In this document: positions 34,449-42,436 of the stretch, piece after piece
Position numbering within the stretch: position 1 is the first letter of the stretch
How the letters are laid out: every line of letters begins with the position of its first letter
Assembly: GCF_003710865.1 (NCBI RefSeq)
Contig: NZ_RHHO01000033.1
Span: 62,001-126,000, forward strand
Length of the DNA stretch: 64,000 nucleotides
Direction of reading: 5' to 3'
Source of the DNA: Brevibacillus borstelensis
Lineage (GTDB): Bacteria > Bacillota > Bacilli > Brevibacillales > Brevibacillaceae
Position numbers and translations under genes: made by a program
Notes under the pieces: generated by a model
Seen by the model: the letters and a program-made list of their open reading frames with translations, nothing else
Databases searched by the model: none
Told to the model about the DNA's origin: nothing

Positions 34449-36041
34449 TTATTGCCCGGTCGGCAATATACGAGGGTTCAATGGCAAGTAAACAAGCGAG
34501 GGAGCAGGAGTTCCTTTGGGCCAAACGTAAACAAGTGAAGCCGGATGCTTGCTCACAAATTCCCGCGCGGCTTCCCCGGCCGACTGCAGGCTTGCATCAG
34601 CCCTACGCTCACGGTTTTTTCGGGAAAAGTCTCCTTTAAACCCGGTTACCTTTCCGGATGAAGGATCGACATCTACCGAGTAGGTGTCATCCCATATAGG
34701 AAGCTCCCGGTAAACCCCGGTGAACGTAATCCGGGTAAATGACGGTTCTTTTTCCACCTTGGCTATCTGCAGCATTTTCGTATCGGAATCAAGGTATGTT
34801 TCAAGAAAGGAGGCGGCAATTTCGGCAGCTTTTTCTGCGGTCGTTTTGGTATCTCCGACAGGGTGATGATTCACGTATTCGATTTCAACAATTTCTCCCG
34901 ATGATTCCTTTGTCACGACTGTGACTGCGCTGTCATTCCCTACGGCCCAGCGATACTCTTTTACATGATTGATCCCATCGTTTAAGCGCTGCGGCTTGCC
35001 CCCAACCGCAATGCCAAAATCCGTTTCCAGCACGGCAGCAGCCTCCTCTGCTGTTCGGGCAATCAAGGGCTTTTCGGCAGGCACGATTTCCATCCGCTTT
35101 CCGAGCAGCCGGGAATGTTCCTGTCCGGACCCGGCTGGTTGGCCGTCCAGTGCATGTACATAGCCCATCAGGCCGGGATCGTAAACCATGGCCGAAGCGC
35201 CCGCCGGCGATTGTTCTCCGGTTTGACCGGCGTAGAAGAGCCTGAGTTTGTCAGCGATAAGCTGCTCGGCTTTTTCCCTGGGAATCGCCTTGGCCGGATC
35301 GGGAAACACGCGCTCGTCCGTCCATTTGCGGTTGCTGCTCGACTGCAGCTTTTGACCCTGATTGGAATTATCCAGGGTTACGACAAAGCAATCATCAAGA
35401 AACGGAACGCCATTCACCATTCGGGTGAAGACATATTGCCGCTTTGCCGGATCGGATAATGCCTCGATGAGCCGGTAATGCCGGCTCTCCCGGCCGATCA
35501 TTTGCTGGAGGTACGCTGCCGCCGGATGATTGTCAGTCACTGCGCTGTCGGTACCGTCTCCGGGAGAATCTGGCAGGCTTGGTGCTGTTGCCGAAGGTGT
35601 GTTCCCGGATGCATTGCCCAAAGGAGAGATGGATGGTCTGCGGCTTTGGGGTGGCTGCGGATTTGCTGTTTTCCTTGAGGCGTCATCCAGCTCTTTTGTC
35701 TCAGTCTGCGAATGCTTCTGATCAGCCTGCTGCTTCTTGGGAGCCGCAACGGAGAATTCGGGCCCCTGCTTGTCATGTACTGAGGAGTGAGGAGTGGCCA
35801 TCGGTATTTGTTCCGCAGAGGGAAAGGCGAGTACAGTCCCCAATGCGGCGACAAACAGAAAGCAGGCTGCTTTCAAGGCGAAGACAGCATACGCTTCGCT
35901 GCCTTTTGCCTGATCCATCCTTCTGGCTTTTTCGGCCAGCATCGTCTGCAGCTGCTCTTTGGCCTCTATTCTGGGGGCTGGAACGCGGCTGTTCAGTTCC
36001 CTTAATTGCTGGTGCAAGCTGTCGTTATTTTCCCAGTGCAT
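34449..36041 (-). CDS. Transmembrane anti-sigma-like protein with YcdB/PepSY-like external domains
   Basis: A 530-residue protein with a cytoplasmic N-terminus of about 48 residues, one transmembrane helix (about 50-72), a low-complexity Ser/Pro linker, and an external region of YcdB/YcdC-type repeats. The segment KPLIARTAEEAAAVLETDFG... KEYRWAVGND parallels QPLAARSKEEAASILQNVFG... KEYRWTKNNE of the secreted protein at 36640, so the two are related. The ATG at 36041 overlaps the sigma gene by 17 bases and has GGAGGGAGGG upstream. It probably tethers or senses for the sigma factor. Confidence 0.72.
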   Translation of the reverse strand: MHWENNDSLHQQLRELNSRVPAPRIEAKEQLQTMLAEKARRMDQAKGSEAYAVFALKAACFLFVAALGTVLAFPSAEQIPMATPHSSVHDKQGPEFSVAAPKKQQADQKHSQTETKELDDASRKTANPQPPQSRRPSISPLGNASGNTPSATAPSLPDSPGDGTDSAVTDNHPAAAYLQQMIGRESRHYRLIEALSDPAKRQYVFTRMVNGVPFLDDCFVVTLDNSNQGQKLQSSSNRKWTDERVFPDPAKAIPREKAEQLIADKLRLFYAGQTGEQSPAGASAMVYDPGLMGYVHALDGQPAGSGQEHSRLLGKRMEIVPAEKPLIARTAEEAAAVLETDFGIAVGGKPQRLNDGINHVKEYRWAVGNDSAVTVVTKESSGEIVEIEYVNHHPVGDTKTTAEKAAEIAASFLETYLDSDTKMLQIAKVEKEPSFTRITFTGVYRELPIWDDTYSVDVDPSSGKVTGFKGDFSRKNRERRADASLQSAGEAAREFVSKHPASLVYVWPKGTPAPSLVYLPLNPRILPTGQ

Positions 36042-36567
36042 TTACGACCCTCCCTCCGTGGCATTCCGGGCCGAGCTTCTTTTGAATGAGCTTGATGGCT
36101 CGGTGAAAATCGACCTTTACTTTCGCTTCGGAGATTCCCAATATTTCAGCCGTTTCCTTTACGCTGCATCCTTTGATGGAGCGAATGATAATGACCAGCC
36201 GGTACTTGGCCGGAAGCGCGAGGATCGCCTCTCGCAGTTCCCGCTCCTGTTCCTTTTCGGCAAACTCTTTTTCCGGCAGTCCGGTTTTGGCAGGCAGCCC
36301 GTGAAACCAGCTGTCGACGAATATTTGCTGAAATCGTTTCCGGCGGTATTGATCGATGGCGACGTGCTTGGCGATCGAGAATATCCACGTTTTGAGCGTC
36401 ACGCGCCCGTCATAGCGAGGGAGCGCCTGCAGCACACGGGCGAATACCTCCTGCGTAATATCCTCCGCATCGCTTCGATTTCCCACAAAGTGATATAAAA
36501 AATAATAGATTTCCTGGTAATAAGCCTCGCAAATTTCGCGGATGCGCTGTTCGCAGCTTCCAGACAT
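36025..36567 (-). CDS. ECF RNA polymerase sigma factor
   Basis: A 180-residue ECF sigma. Region 2 contains YFLYHFVGNRSDAEDITQEVF and region 4 LPAKYRLVIIIRSIKGCSVKETAEILGISEAKVKVDFHRAIKLI. The ATG at 36567 follows AAAGGAGG, a near-perfect site. It lies 72 bases downstream of the secreted YcdB-like gene and overlaps the anti-sigma-like gene, giving a three-gene module. Promoter preference is unknown, but the module is preceded by a sigma-X-like promoter motif. Confidence 0.9.
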   Translation of the reverse strand: MSGSCEQRIREICEAYYQEIYYFLYHFVGNRSDAEDITQEVFARVLQALPRYDGRVTLKTWIFSIAKHVAIDQYRRKRFQQIFVDSWFHGLPAKTGLPEKEFAEKEQERELREAILALPAKYRLVIIIRSIKGCSVKETAEILGISEAKVKVDFHRAIKLIQKKLGPECHGGRVVNALGK

Positions 36568-36639
36568 CCCGTTCCTCCTTTCAGAGACGGTGCTTGCCTC
36601 CAGGTAATGGAGAAGCAAGCACCGGCGCGGTTGCCTTTC

Positions 36640-38157
36640 TTAACGCGGAACGATCTTTCCTGTGACCGCATCCACAAATTCGAGCACGTCGGGATTGATC
36701 CGGGCTTTGTACACGAGAACGGGCTGATCTGCTTGCTTGGATTGGTTGATCGGATAAAAATACGTCAGCTCGAGCGGATGGTATTTGAGATATTCTTGCA
36801 TGGCCTGTTCCGCGCTGATCGCGTTTTTGGGGTCGGGAAGAGTGAATTTGTCGCGAACGGAAGGGCCGATCAAACGAATGGGCTTGCCTGTATCGCTGTT
36901 GATGGTTACCTGAAACGCTTTCTCCACGAAAGGTATTCCGTTTGTCGCAGGATAAACCGCGAAGTTGAAATGCCCCTGTGGTTCAATGTACAAGCGAGTC
37001 TCCATCACAACGGTCTTGCTGTCTGGATCAAGGAATGGCTGAATCAACTGAACAGCAGCCTTTTTCGCGTCTTCCAGAGAAATTTTGCTGCTGGCTGGCG
37101 GCTGTACAGAATCTTCGCCGGTATCGAGTCCTGCGGAGAAGACCAGTCCGCTGGTTGGATCGACGGTTACGAAACGGTTCTCATTGTTTTTCGTCCACCT
37201 GTACTCTTTATAGCTTTTCCCCGCCGCAGAGCCGTTTTGTTCCGAAAAGGAAGCGCCAGCGAGTTCAAAGCCGAAAACGTTTTGCAAAATGGACGCAGCT
37301 TCTTCTTTGCTGCGGGCAGCCAGTGGCTGGCCAGGCGGAGCAACAGGTATATCATAAAAGAACTCTCCGGTGAAGCTCTTGAATTTTGCATGCTCAGTGT
37401 CCACCCAGGAGCCTGTCTTGGCATCCATGTACCCGGAGCCGACAACCTGATAGACCAGGCTGGGTGTTTTGTCAGGGCCGGTCAGACGGTAAAACGGCTT
37501 CATCATGTTGGTCATAGCTTGCTTGGCTTGTTCCGGGGACATGGCCTCAGACGGGCTCGGAAGCTTGGACGGATCAGGTGAGCCGTTCAGTGAGGCTTCG
37601 TTGGAAAACTCCACAACATTTCCTGCTCCATCCAAGGACACAAACACTTTTTTCTGTTCGACGGGGATGCGGTTGATCGATCTGGCGAACACGGCTCCAT
37701 TCAGGCTCTTTGACGACGCTTCGTTGTATTGCAATTCCGCCAGGCTGCAGTCAACCAATCCCTTTTGATGAGCGGCAGTCAAAAACGCCTCCGCCTTTTT
37801 CTTTTGTTCGCCGAGTGAAAGCTCCTGGTCCATTTCATTAGCGCCGCTATCCAGCGAAAAGCTTTTGATCTCTCCGGTTTTCTGCATAAAGATGGTCATT
37901 TCCGGCAATTTTGCTTTTTCGGCTTTGCGGGTAATCACGACCGTGCTGCTGTCCGCAGCCATTTCCACTGTTTGAACGGGGAGCTCTTTCATGTAGGGCA
38001 GCAGCGTAGATAATTGCTCCAGGTTTTTTTGGATGACGTCATTCAAAGGGGCTGGGCTGCTGGCATAGACTGCCGATGTCCCGGCAGCCCAAAGAGGGCT
38101 TGCGCTTAAAAGGCTTGCTGCCGCGATTGTCAGCATTGCTTGATTCAGCTTTTTCAT
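36640..38157 (-). CDS. Secreted YcdB/YcdC repeat (PepSY-like) protein
   Basis: A 505-residue exported protein with a signal peptide (residues 1-32, AGTSAVYA-S). The body consists of repeated PepSY/YcdB-like modules, each with an EQAKQAM or EEAASIL helix followed by strands; the C-terminal module ends VLEFVDAVTGKIVPR. It is homologous to the external part of the anti-sigma-like protein two genes downstream. A role in extracytoplasmic sensing or protease inhibition is conceivable but not shown. The ATG follows AGGAGG, and a TGTAAC-N16-CG motif lies 40 bases upstream. Confidence 0.75.
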   Translation of the reverse strand: MKKLNQAMLTIAAASLLSASPLWAAGTSAVYASSPAPLNDVIQKNLEQLSTLLPYMKELPVQTVEMAADSSTVVITRKAEKAKLPEMTIFMQKTGEIKSFSLDSGANEMDQELSLGEQKKKAEAFLTAAHQKGLVDCSLAELQYNEASSKSLNGAVFARSINRIPVEQKKVFVSLDGAGNVVEFSNEASLNGSPDPSKLPSPSEAMSPEQAKQAMTNMMKPFYRLTGPDKTPSLVYQVVGSGYMDAKTGSWVDTEHAKFKSFTGEFFYDIPVAPPGQPLAARSKEEAASILQNVFGFELAGASFSEQNGSAAGKSYKEYRWTKNNENRFVTVDPTSGLVFSAGLDTGEDSVQPPASSKISLEDAKKAAVQLIQPFLDPDSKTVVMETRLYIEPQGHFNFAVYPATNGIPFVEKAFQVTINSDTGKPIRLIGPSVRDKFTLPDPKNAISAEQAMQEYLKYHPLELTYFYPINQSKQADQPVLVYKARINPDVLEFVDAVTGKIVPR

Positions 38158-38196
38158 GCTTCGAACCTCCTAGGTTTTCTTTTCTCACCTGCGTTA

Positions 38197-38222
38197 TTCG
38201 CATGAAACAGCAAAAGGTTACA
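38197..38222 (-). promoter_or_regulatory. Candidate ECF (sigma-X-like) promoter of the YcdB-sigma module
   Basis: On the minus strand TGTAAC (38222-38217), a 16-base spacer and CGAA (38200-38197), 39 bases before the ATG at 38157. The -35 and spacing are identical to the motif at 14115-14140. It fits autoregulation by the downstream sigma factor. Confidence 0.55.
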
Positions 38223-38246
38223 AAATTTTTCCGGATTTGTTTGTTT

Positions 38247-39113
38247 TTATTCCAATTTTGCTGTTCGGGCAGACTGGCGCTCCATGAGCTGCTTCAGCTT
38301 TTCCTCCGTCGAGGAATCCGGAGCGGGGGTGTAGATGCTGCAGCGCAGATCGGCATCGCCCTGTACCTGCAGAGACGTCAGATGGAACAGCATTTTGCCT
38401 GCTTTGGCGTGCCTGAATTCAATCAAGACCTCCGGGGCAGAGCTCACCCGGCTTTGCTCCCACAGCGGATGGAAGTCGGGATGGGTCCTTTTCATCTCGT
38501 CGAGGAACTGCTCGTACCATTCGTCCTCTACGTACTGGCCGTAATACGCGCGGAAAATGGACAAAAAGCCGCTGACGAAGTGCTCCCAGTTCACCGCCAA
38601 TCGGCGAAGCTCTCTTCTGGCAAACAGTAGACTGATGAGATTCCGTTCCTTGGCGGGAATTTGTTCAAAGTCGAGGAAGACATGGGAGGCCGCCTGATTC
38701 CAGCCGACGATCTGGCAGCGCCTGTCCGAGATAATCGTCGGGCAATAGCGCAGCTCCTGCAAAATCCTTTGCAGCGACGGACTGATTTTGGGCTGCTCCT
38801 CCTGTGAAAGAATGGGTCCTGTTCCGCTCTCGAACGCGAGGGCATACAAGTATTTGCGCTCATCGACGGTCAATTGCAGGGCGTTGGCGATCGCATCGAG
38901 CACGGATGCCGATACGCGAATGTCCCGCCCTTGTTCCAGCCATGTATACCAGGTAAGGCTGACTCCGGCCAGTTGTGCGACTTCTTCCCTGCGCAGTCCT
39001 GGCGTTCTTCTGCGCTTCCCGGCGGTCAACCCGACGGACTGGGGCTGCACCTTGGCTCTCTGCGTTTTTAAAAAAGCGGATAATGCCTGCAATCTGGTCT
39101 GGTGGTTCATCAT
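38247..39113 (-). CDS. XRE-type regulator with MmyB-like ligand-binding domain
   Basis: A 288-residue regulator. The N-terminal Cro/C1-type HTH covers about residues 7-90 and shows the MmyB signature RRTPGLRREEVAQLAGVSLTWYTWLEQGR. The C-terminal domain (about 110-275) is the PAS-like MmyB ligand-binding domain, in which a fatty acid has been reported bound in one structure. It is divergent from a FabF-like gene, with a palindrome between. The ATG follows GGCAGGG. Confidence 0.88.
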   Translation of the reverse strand: MMNHQTRLQALSAFLKTQRAKVQPQSVGLTAGKRRRTPGLRREEVAQLAGVSLTWYTWLEQGRDIRVSASVLDAIANALQLTVDERKYLYALAFESGTGPILSQEEQPKISPSLQRILQELRYCPTIISDRRCQIVGWNQAASHVFLDFEQIPAKERNLISLLFARRELRRLAVNWEHFVSGFLSIFRAYYGQYVEDEWYEQFLDEMKRTHPDFHPLWEQSRVSSAPEVLIEFRHAKAGKMLFHLTSLQVQGDADLRCSIYTPAPDSSTEEKLKQLMERQSARTAKLE

Positions 39114-39146
39114 CGATCCCTGCCTTGTTTTAGTCGGTAAGGTGGT

Positions 39147-39174
39147 AGTTGTTATACTAGTATAAACGACAACT
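39147..39174. promoter_or_regulatory. 28-bp dyad operator candidate between the MmyB-type regulator and fabF
   Basis: AGTTGT (39147-39152) pairs with ACAACT (39169-39174), and the centre holds the perfect palindrome TTATACTAGTATAA (39152-39165). The centre also provides a TATACT -10 on each strand, so a protein bound here would block both divergent promoters. Confidence 0.65.
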
Positions 39175-39239
39175 TGTAATAGGATAACGGGTGTGACAAG
39201 ATTACTTCCAGAAAGACATTTTCAGGGAGGAATCAAACG

Positions 39240-40478
39240 ATGGAACGAGTTGTGATCACAGGTATGGGTGTCATCTCGCCGCTCGGCAATGACGTCCAGT
39301 CTTTTTGGAGCAAGCTGATCCGGGGAGAGTCGGGGATCACGCGGATCGATACGTTTGACACGGATGGACATAAAGCAAAAATAGCGGGCCTGGTCCGGGA
39401 TTTTGATGCCGAAGCGCGATTCGGGCGCAAGGAAGCGCGGCGGATGGACCGTTTTTGCCAGTTCGCCCTGGCGGCGGCAGAGCAGGCCTTTGCGGATGCC
39501 GCACTTGATCCGGAAAAGGTGGATCGGGAGCGGATGGGCGTATACGTCGGCTCTGGCATCGGGGGGATTCAGACGCTGCTGGAGCAAGAAGCGCTGCTCC
39601 AAGAGCGGGGACCTGGACGGGTCAGCCCGACGCTCGTGCCGATGATGATCGCCAATATGGCGGCCGCGATGATCAGCATCCGGTTTGGCGCCCACGGTCC
39701 GACAATGGCTCCGGTGACGGCGTGCTCCATCGGAAACACGGCGATTGGCGAGGCATTCCGGCTGATCCGGGCCGGAGGGAGCGACGTCGTCCTGGCCGGG
39801 GGGACGGAAGCGGCGATTACCGATATTTCGCTCGCCAGCTTTGGCAATGCCACAGCGATTTCCACCCGCAATGACGAGCCTGCCAAAGCGAGCCGGCCGT
39901 TTGATCTGGAGCGTGACGGCTTTGTCATGGCCGAGGGAGCGGGCATAGTGGTGCTGGAGTCTCTCACGCACGCGCTCAAGCGAAATGCGAGGATTTATGC
40001 AGAGGTCATCGGCTATGGAGCCAGCTCGGACGCCTATCATATGGTAGCCACGCATCCGGAAGGCATCGGGGCGTATCTGGCCATGAAAGCGGCGCTGAAG
40101 GAAGCGGGAATAGAGCCGCAAGAGGTCGATTTGATCAGCGCCCACGCGACGAGCACGGAGATCGGCGACAAGACGGAGACAGCGGCGATCAAAAGACTGT
40201 TCGGGGAGGCCGCCTACAAAATCCCGGTAACGGCCAACAAATCGATGATCGGCCATATGCTCGGGGCGGCAGGCGGAGTGGAAGCGATCGCTCTGGTCAA
40301 GAGCCTCGGGGAGGGCGTCATTCCGCCGACAATCAACCTGGAGAACCCCGATCCCGCATGCGACCTCGACTACGTGCCCAATCGGGCGAGAAGGGCCGAC
40401 CTTTCCATTGGCATTTCCAACTCCTTTGGCTTCGGCGGCCACAATGCGGTGATTGCGCTGAAAAACTTTGCCGAATAA
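39240..40478 (+). CDS. Beta-ketoacyl-ACP synthase II (FabF-like)
   Basis: A 412-residue thiolase-fold condensing enzyme with an intact Cys-His-His triad: Cys162 (TACSIG), His302 (SAHATST) and His339 (KSMIGHMLGAAGG). It elongates acyl-ACP with malonyl-ACP. Unlike the housekeeping fabF it has no fabH, acp or fabG neighbour and sits opposite a dedicated MmyB-type regulator, so it may be a regulated second copy or the only fabF displaced from its operon. The ATG follows AGGGAGG. Confidence 0.9.
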   Translation: MERVVITGMGVISPLGNDVQSFWSKLIRGESGITRIDTFDTDGHKAKIAGLVRDFDAEARFGRKEARRMDRFCQFALAAAEQAFADAALDPEKVDRERMGVYVGSGIGGIQTLLEQEALLQERGPGRVSPTLVPMMIANMAAAMISIRFGAHGPTMAPVTACSIGNTAIGEAFRLIRAGGSDVVLAGGTEAAITDISLASFGNATAISTRNDEPAKASRPFDLERDGFVMAEGAGIVVLESLTHALKRNARIYAEVIGYGASSDAYHMVATHPEGIGAYLAMKAALKEAGIEPQEVDLISAHATSTEIGDKTETAAIKRLFGEAAYKIPVTANKSMIGHMLGAAGGVEAIALVKSLGEGVIPPTINLENPDPACDLDYVPNRARRADLSIGISNSFGFGGHNAVIALKNFAE

Positions 40479-40551
40479 ATACATGTTTTTCCTCCGAAAC
40501 GAGCATGGTAAAAAGGAGAAAAGCTGGAGGCAAAAGGAGGGATGTGCGTCC

Positions 40552-40974
40552 GTGGAAAAAAAACGGTACTACATCACGCTGCAGTCCGGCACGACAGTGG
40601 CCGAGATTCGGGATGTGAAAGGGGAATCCACCTACGATTTTGAAATCGAGGCATCCCCGATGGAAGCAGGAATGATGCGCGATTTGTTCGAACACTGCGC
40701 ACATGGCGACTTTATGATGTGGATGCATGGCCACACGTTGTGGACCGACATGCCTGACAGGGACAATGACGAGTACGACGACAACCTCCGGGAGATTTAT
40801 CGCATGATGTATCGTCTGGGGACGCCGAAGACGAAGCAGGATCTCGAACAGATGGGTCTGGTGAAGGCACTGGGGCTGAATCAGGACGAAATGCCGCAAG
40901 AGCTGAAAAATCCGGCTGCGGGCCAGGTGGAAGACCCGCCGCAAGGACCTTTGGAAGGCATTTTGGAGCGCTAG
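40552..40974 (+). CDS. Hypothetical protein
   Basis: A 140-residue acidic soluble protein (EKKRYYITLQSGTTVAEIRD...). The middle is Met/His-rich (EHCAHGDFMMWMHGHTLW) and the C-terminus is Pro/Gly-rich. I do not recognise the family, though it has the look of a conserved Bacillales protein. The start is GTG at 40552 with AAAGGAGGG 11 bases upstream; a longer frame to 40468 lacks a site. It follows fabF by 73 bases. Confidence 0.6.
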   Translation: MEKKRYYITLQSGTTVAEIRDVKGESTYDFEIEASPMEAGMMRDLFEHCAHGDFMMWMHGHTLWTDMPDRDNDEYDDNLREIYRMMYRLGTPKTKQDLEQMGLVKALGLNQDEMPQELKNPAAGQVEDPPQGPLEGILER

Positions 40975-41014
40975 GACAAGACTTTACTGACAGCATGAAA
41001 AGGAGTGGTCCTCG

Positions 41015-41542
41015 ATGAAATGTTGGAAAAGCAAGCTTTTGGCAGCAACACTTGTGATCGGGCTGGCGGTGCCGAGTGCAGCTCTGGCGATGGAAAGCCG
41101 CTCGGATGGATTGTCGCCCCAAACCAAACAGCAGCAGGAGCATGGTGAACACGGCGGGGGACATGGCGAGCATTATAAAATGAAGCGTCTGCATCATTCC
41201 CACATGGGGGTTCATCGCCAGATGTACTTGACGCTGCTCGCGGAAAAGTACACCCCGGAGAGCGCCGAAGAGTGGAAGGCTGCCCTGGCAGAACGCAAGC
41301 GGCTAAAAGAGGCCTACAGGGCGCAAAAAGCGAAGCAGCAAAACGATGCAGGGCAGCATCAGGAGCACAAAGAAGCGATGCACGCGTTAAAAGAGAAGTA
41401 CAGGGACACTCATACAGAGTTTCACGCGGCGATCGAATCAGGGGATGCCGCGAAGATCAAGATCGTCCTGCCCAAGCTTTTGGCTGAGGTAAAAGAGGGA
41501 AACAAGCTGCTTGCAAAAAAACTGGAAGAAAAGAAAAACTAG
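41015..41542 (+). CDS. Secreted His-rich helical protein
   Basis: A 175-residue protein with a signal peptide (residues 1-25, cut after ALA). The mature part begins with a His/Gly-rich stretch (EHGEHGGGHGEHYKMKRLHHSHMGVH) followed by charged amphipathic helices rich in Lys, Glu and Ala. It could bind metal through the histidines. Its helix-rich, Spy-like size may suggest a periplasmic-type chaperone, but no LTxxQ motif is seen. The ATG follows AAAAGGAG. Confidence 0.6.
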   Translation: MKCWKSKLLAATLVIGLAVPSAALAMESRSDGLSPQTKQQQEHGEHGGGHGEHYKMKRLHHSHMGVHRQMYLTLLAEKYTPESAEEWKAALAERKRLKEAYRAQKAKQQNDAGQHQEHKEAMHALKEKYRDTHTEFHAAIESGDAAKIKIVLPKLLAEVKEGNKLLAKKLEEKKN

Positions 41543-41583
41543 CAGAGCCCGAACTCGCTTCGTACAATAAAATAGCGTATGGC

Positions 41584-41620
41584 AAAAAGGACGTGTCCCG
41601 TGCGCGTCCTTTTGCTTTTA
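41584..41620 (+). terminator. Intrinsic terminator
   Basis: AAAAGGACG pairs with CGTCCTTTT, followed by GCTTTT. Confidence 0.75.
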
Positions 41621-41734
41621 CCAGGAATTGCTTTTTACGAAGAAGATTGCCCTTGCAGAAGGCTGCGACATAGCTGAAAAAAGCCTTGCTAGCAAGCACA
41701 ATACGTTCACATGGTCAGGCAAGGGGAGAGGAAC

Positions 41735-42436
41735 ATGAGCTACTTGATTTATCTGGTGGAGGATGAGGAGAATCTAAACCAGGTTCTGGCCTCCTACCTG
41801 GAAAAGGAAGGCTGGCAGGTGCGCTGCTTTTCCGACGGGAATGCAGCAAGGGCTGCGATCATGGAGGCGCCGCACCTCTGGATTTTGGACATTATGCTTC
41901 CTCATGTGGATGGATACCAGCTGATTCGCGAGATTAAAGCCCGCCAGCCACATACTCCCGTAATCTTTATTTCTGCACGCGATGCGGAGCTGGACCGTGT
42001 CATCGGTCTGGAAATGGGCAGCGACGATTATTTGCCCAAGCCTTTTTTGCCGAGGGAGCTGGTGATTCGGGCCGGAAAGCTGCTGCAGCGGATCTATGCG
42101 GCAACGAGCTCGCCAGCGGCCAATCAGACAGCAGCGGCTCTTGGCCGGTCTGTGCGGATGCTGCCGCCTTACGAAATCGACGAAGGCTCCCGAATGGCCC
42201 GAATCGACGGGCAAAAGATTGAGCTGACCACCAAGGAGTTTGATTTGCTCTTGCTGCTGTCCGCTCATCCGGGACAAGCGCTGTCGCGGGAACAGATTCT
42301 GCTGCGGATTTGGGGAGAAGAATATGATGGCAGTGACCGCGTCGTCGACGATTTGATGCGCCGGCTGCGCAAAAAGCTGCCCAAGCTGCGTGTGGAGAGC
42401 ATTTACGGGTATGGATACAGGCTGGTGGAGCGATGA
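41735..42436 (+). CDS. OmpR-family response regulator
   Basis: A 233-residue two-component regulator. The receiver domain has acidic residues at 10-11, phospho-acceptor Asp52 (ILDIMLP) and Lys102 (PKPF); the C-terminal winged helix (about 140-233) is of OmpR/PhoB type (LTTKEFDLLLLLSAHPGQALSREQIL). The ATG at 41735 has AGGGGAGAGG upstream. Its stop overlaps the kinase start (ATGA). Confidence 0.93.
   Translation: MSYLIYLVEDEENLNQVLASYLEKEGWQVRCFSDGNAARAAIMEAPHLWILDIMLPHVDGYQLIREIKARQPHTPVIFISARDAELDRVIGLEMGSDDYLPKPFLPRELVIRAGKLLQRIYAATSSPAANQTAAALGRSVRMLPPYEIDEGSRMARIDGQKIELTTKEFDLLLLLSAHPGQALSREQILLRIWGEEYDGSDRVVDDLMRRLRKKLPKLRVESIYGYGYRLVER

Noticed and set aside
39222..40484. 420-codon minus-strand open frame
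   Set aside because: Antisense to the fabF-like gene, whose catalytic triad is intact.
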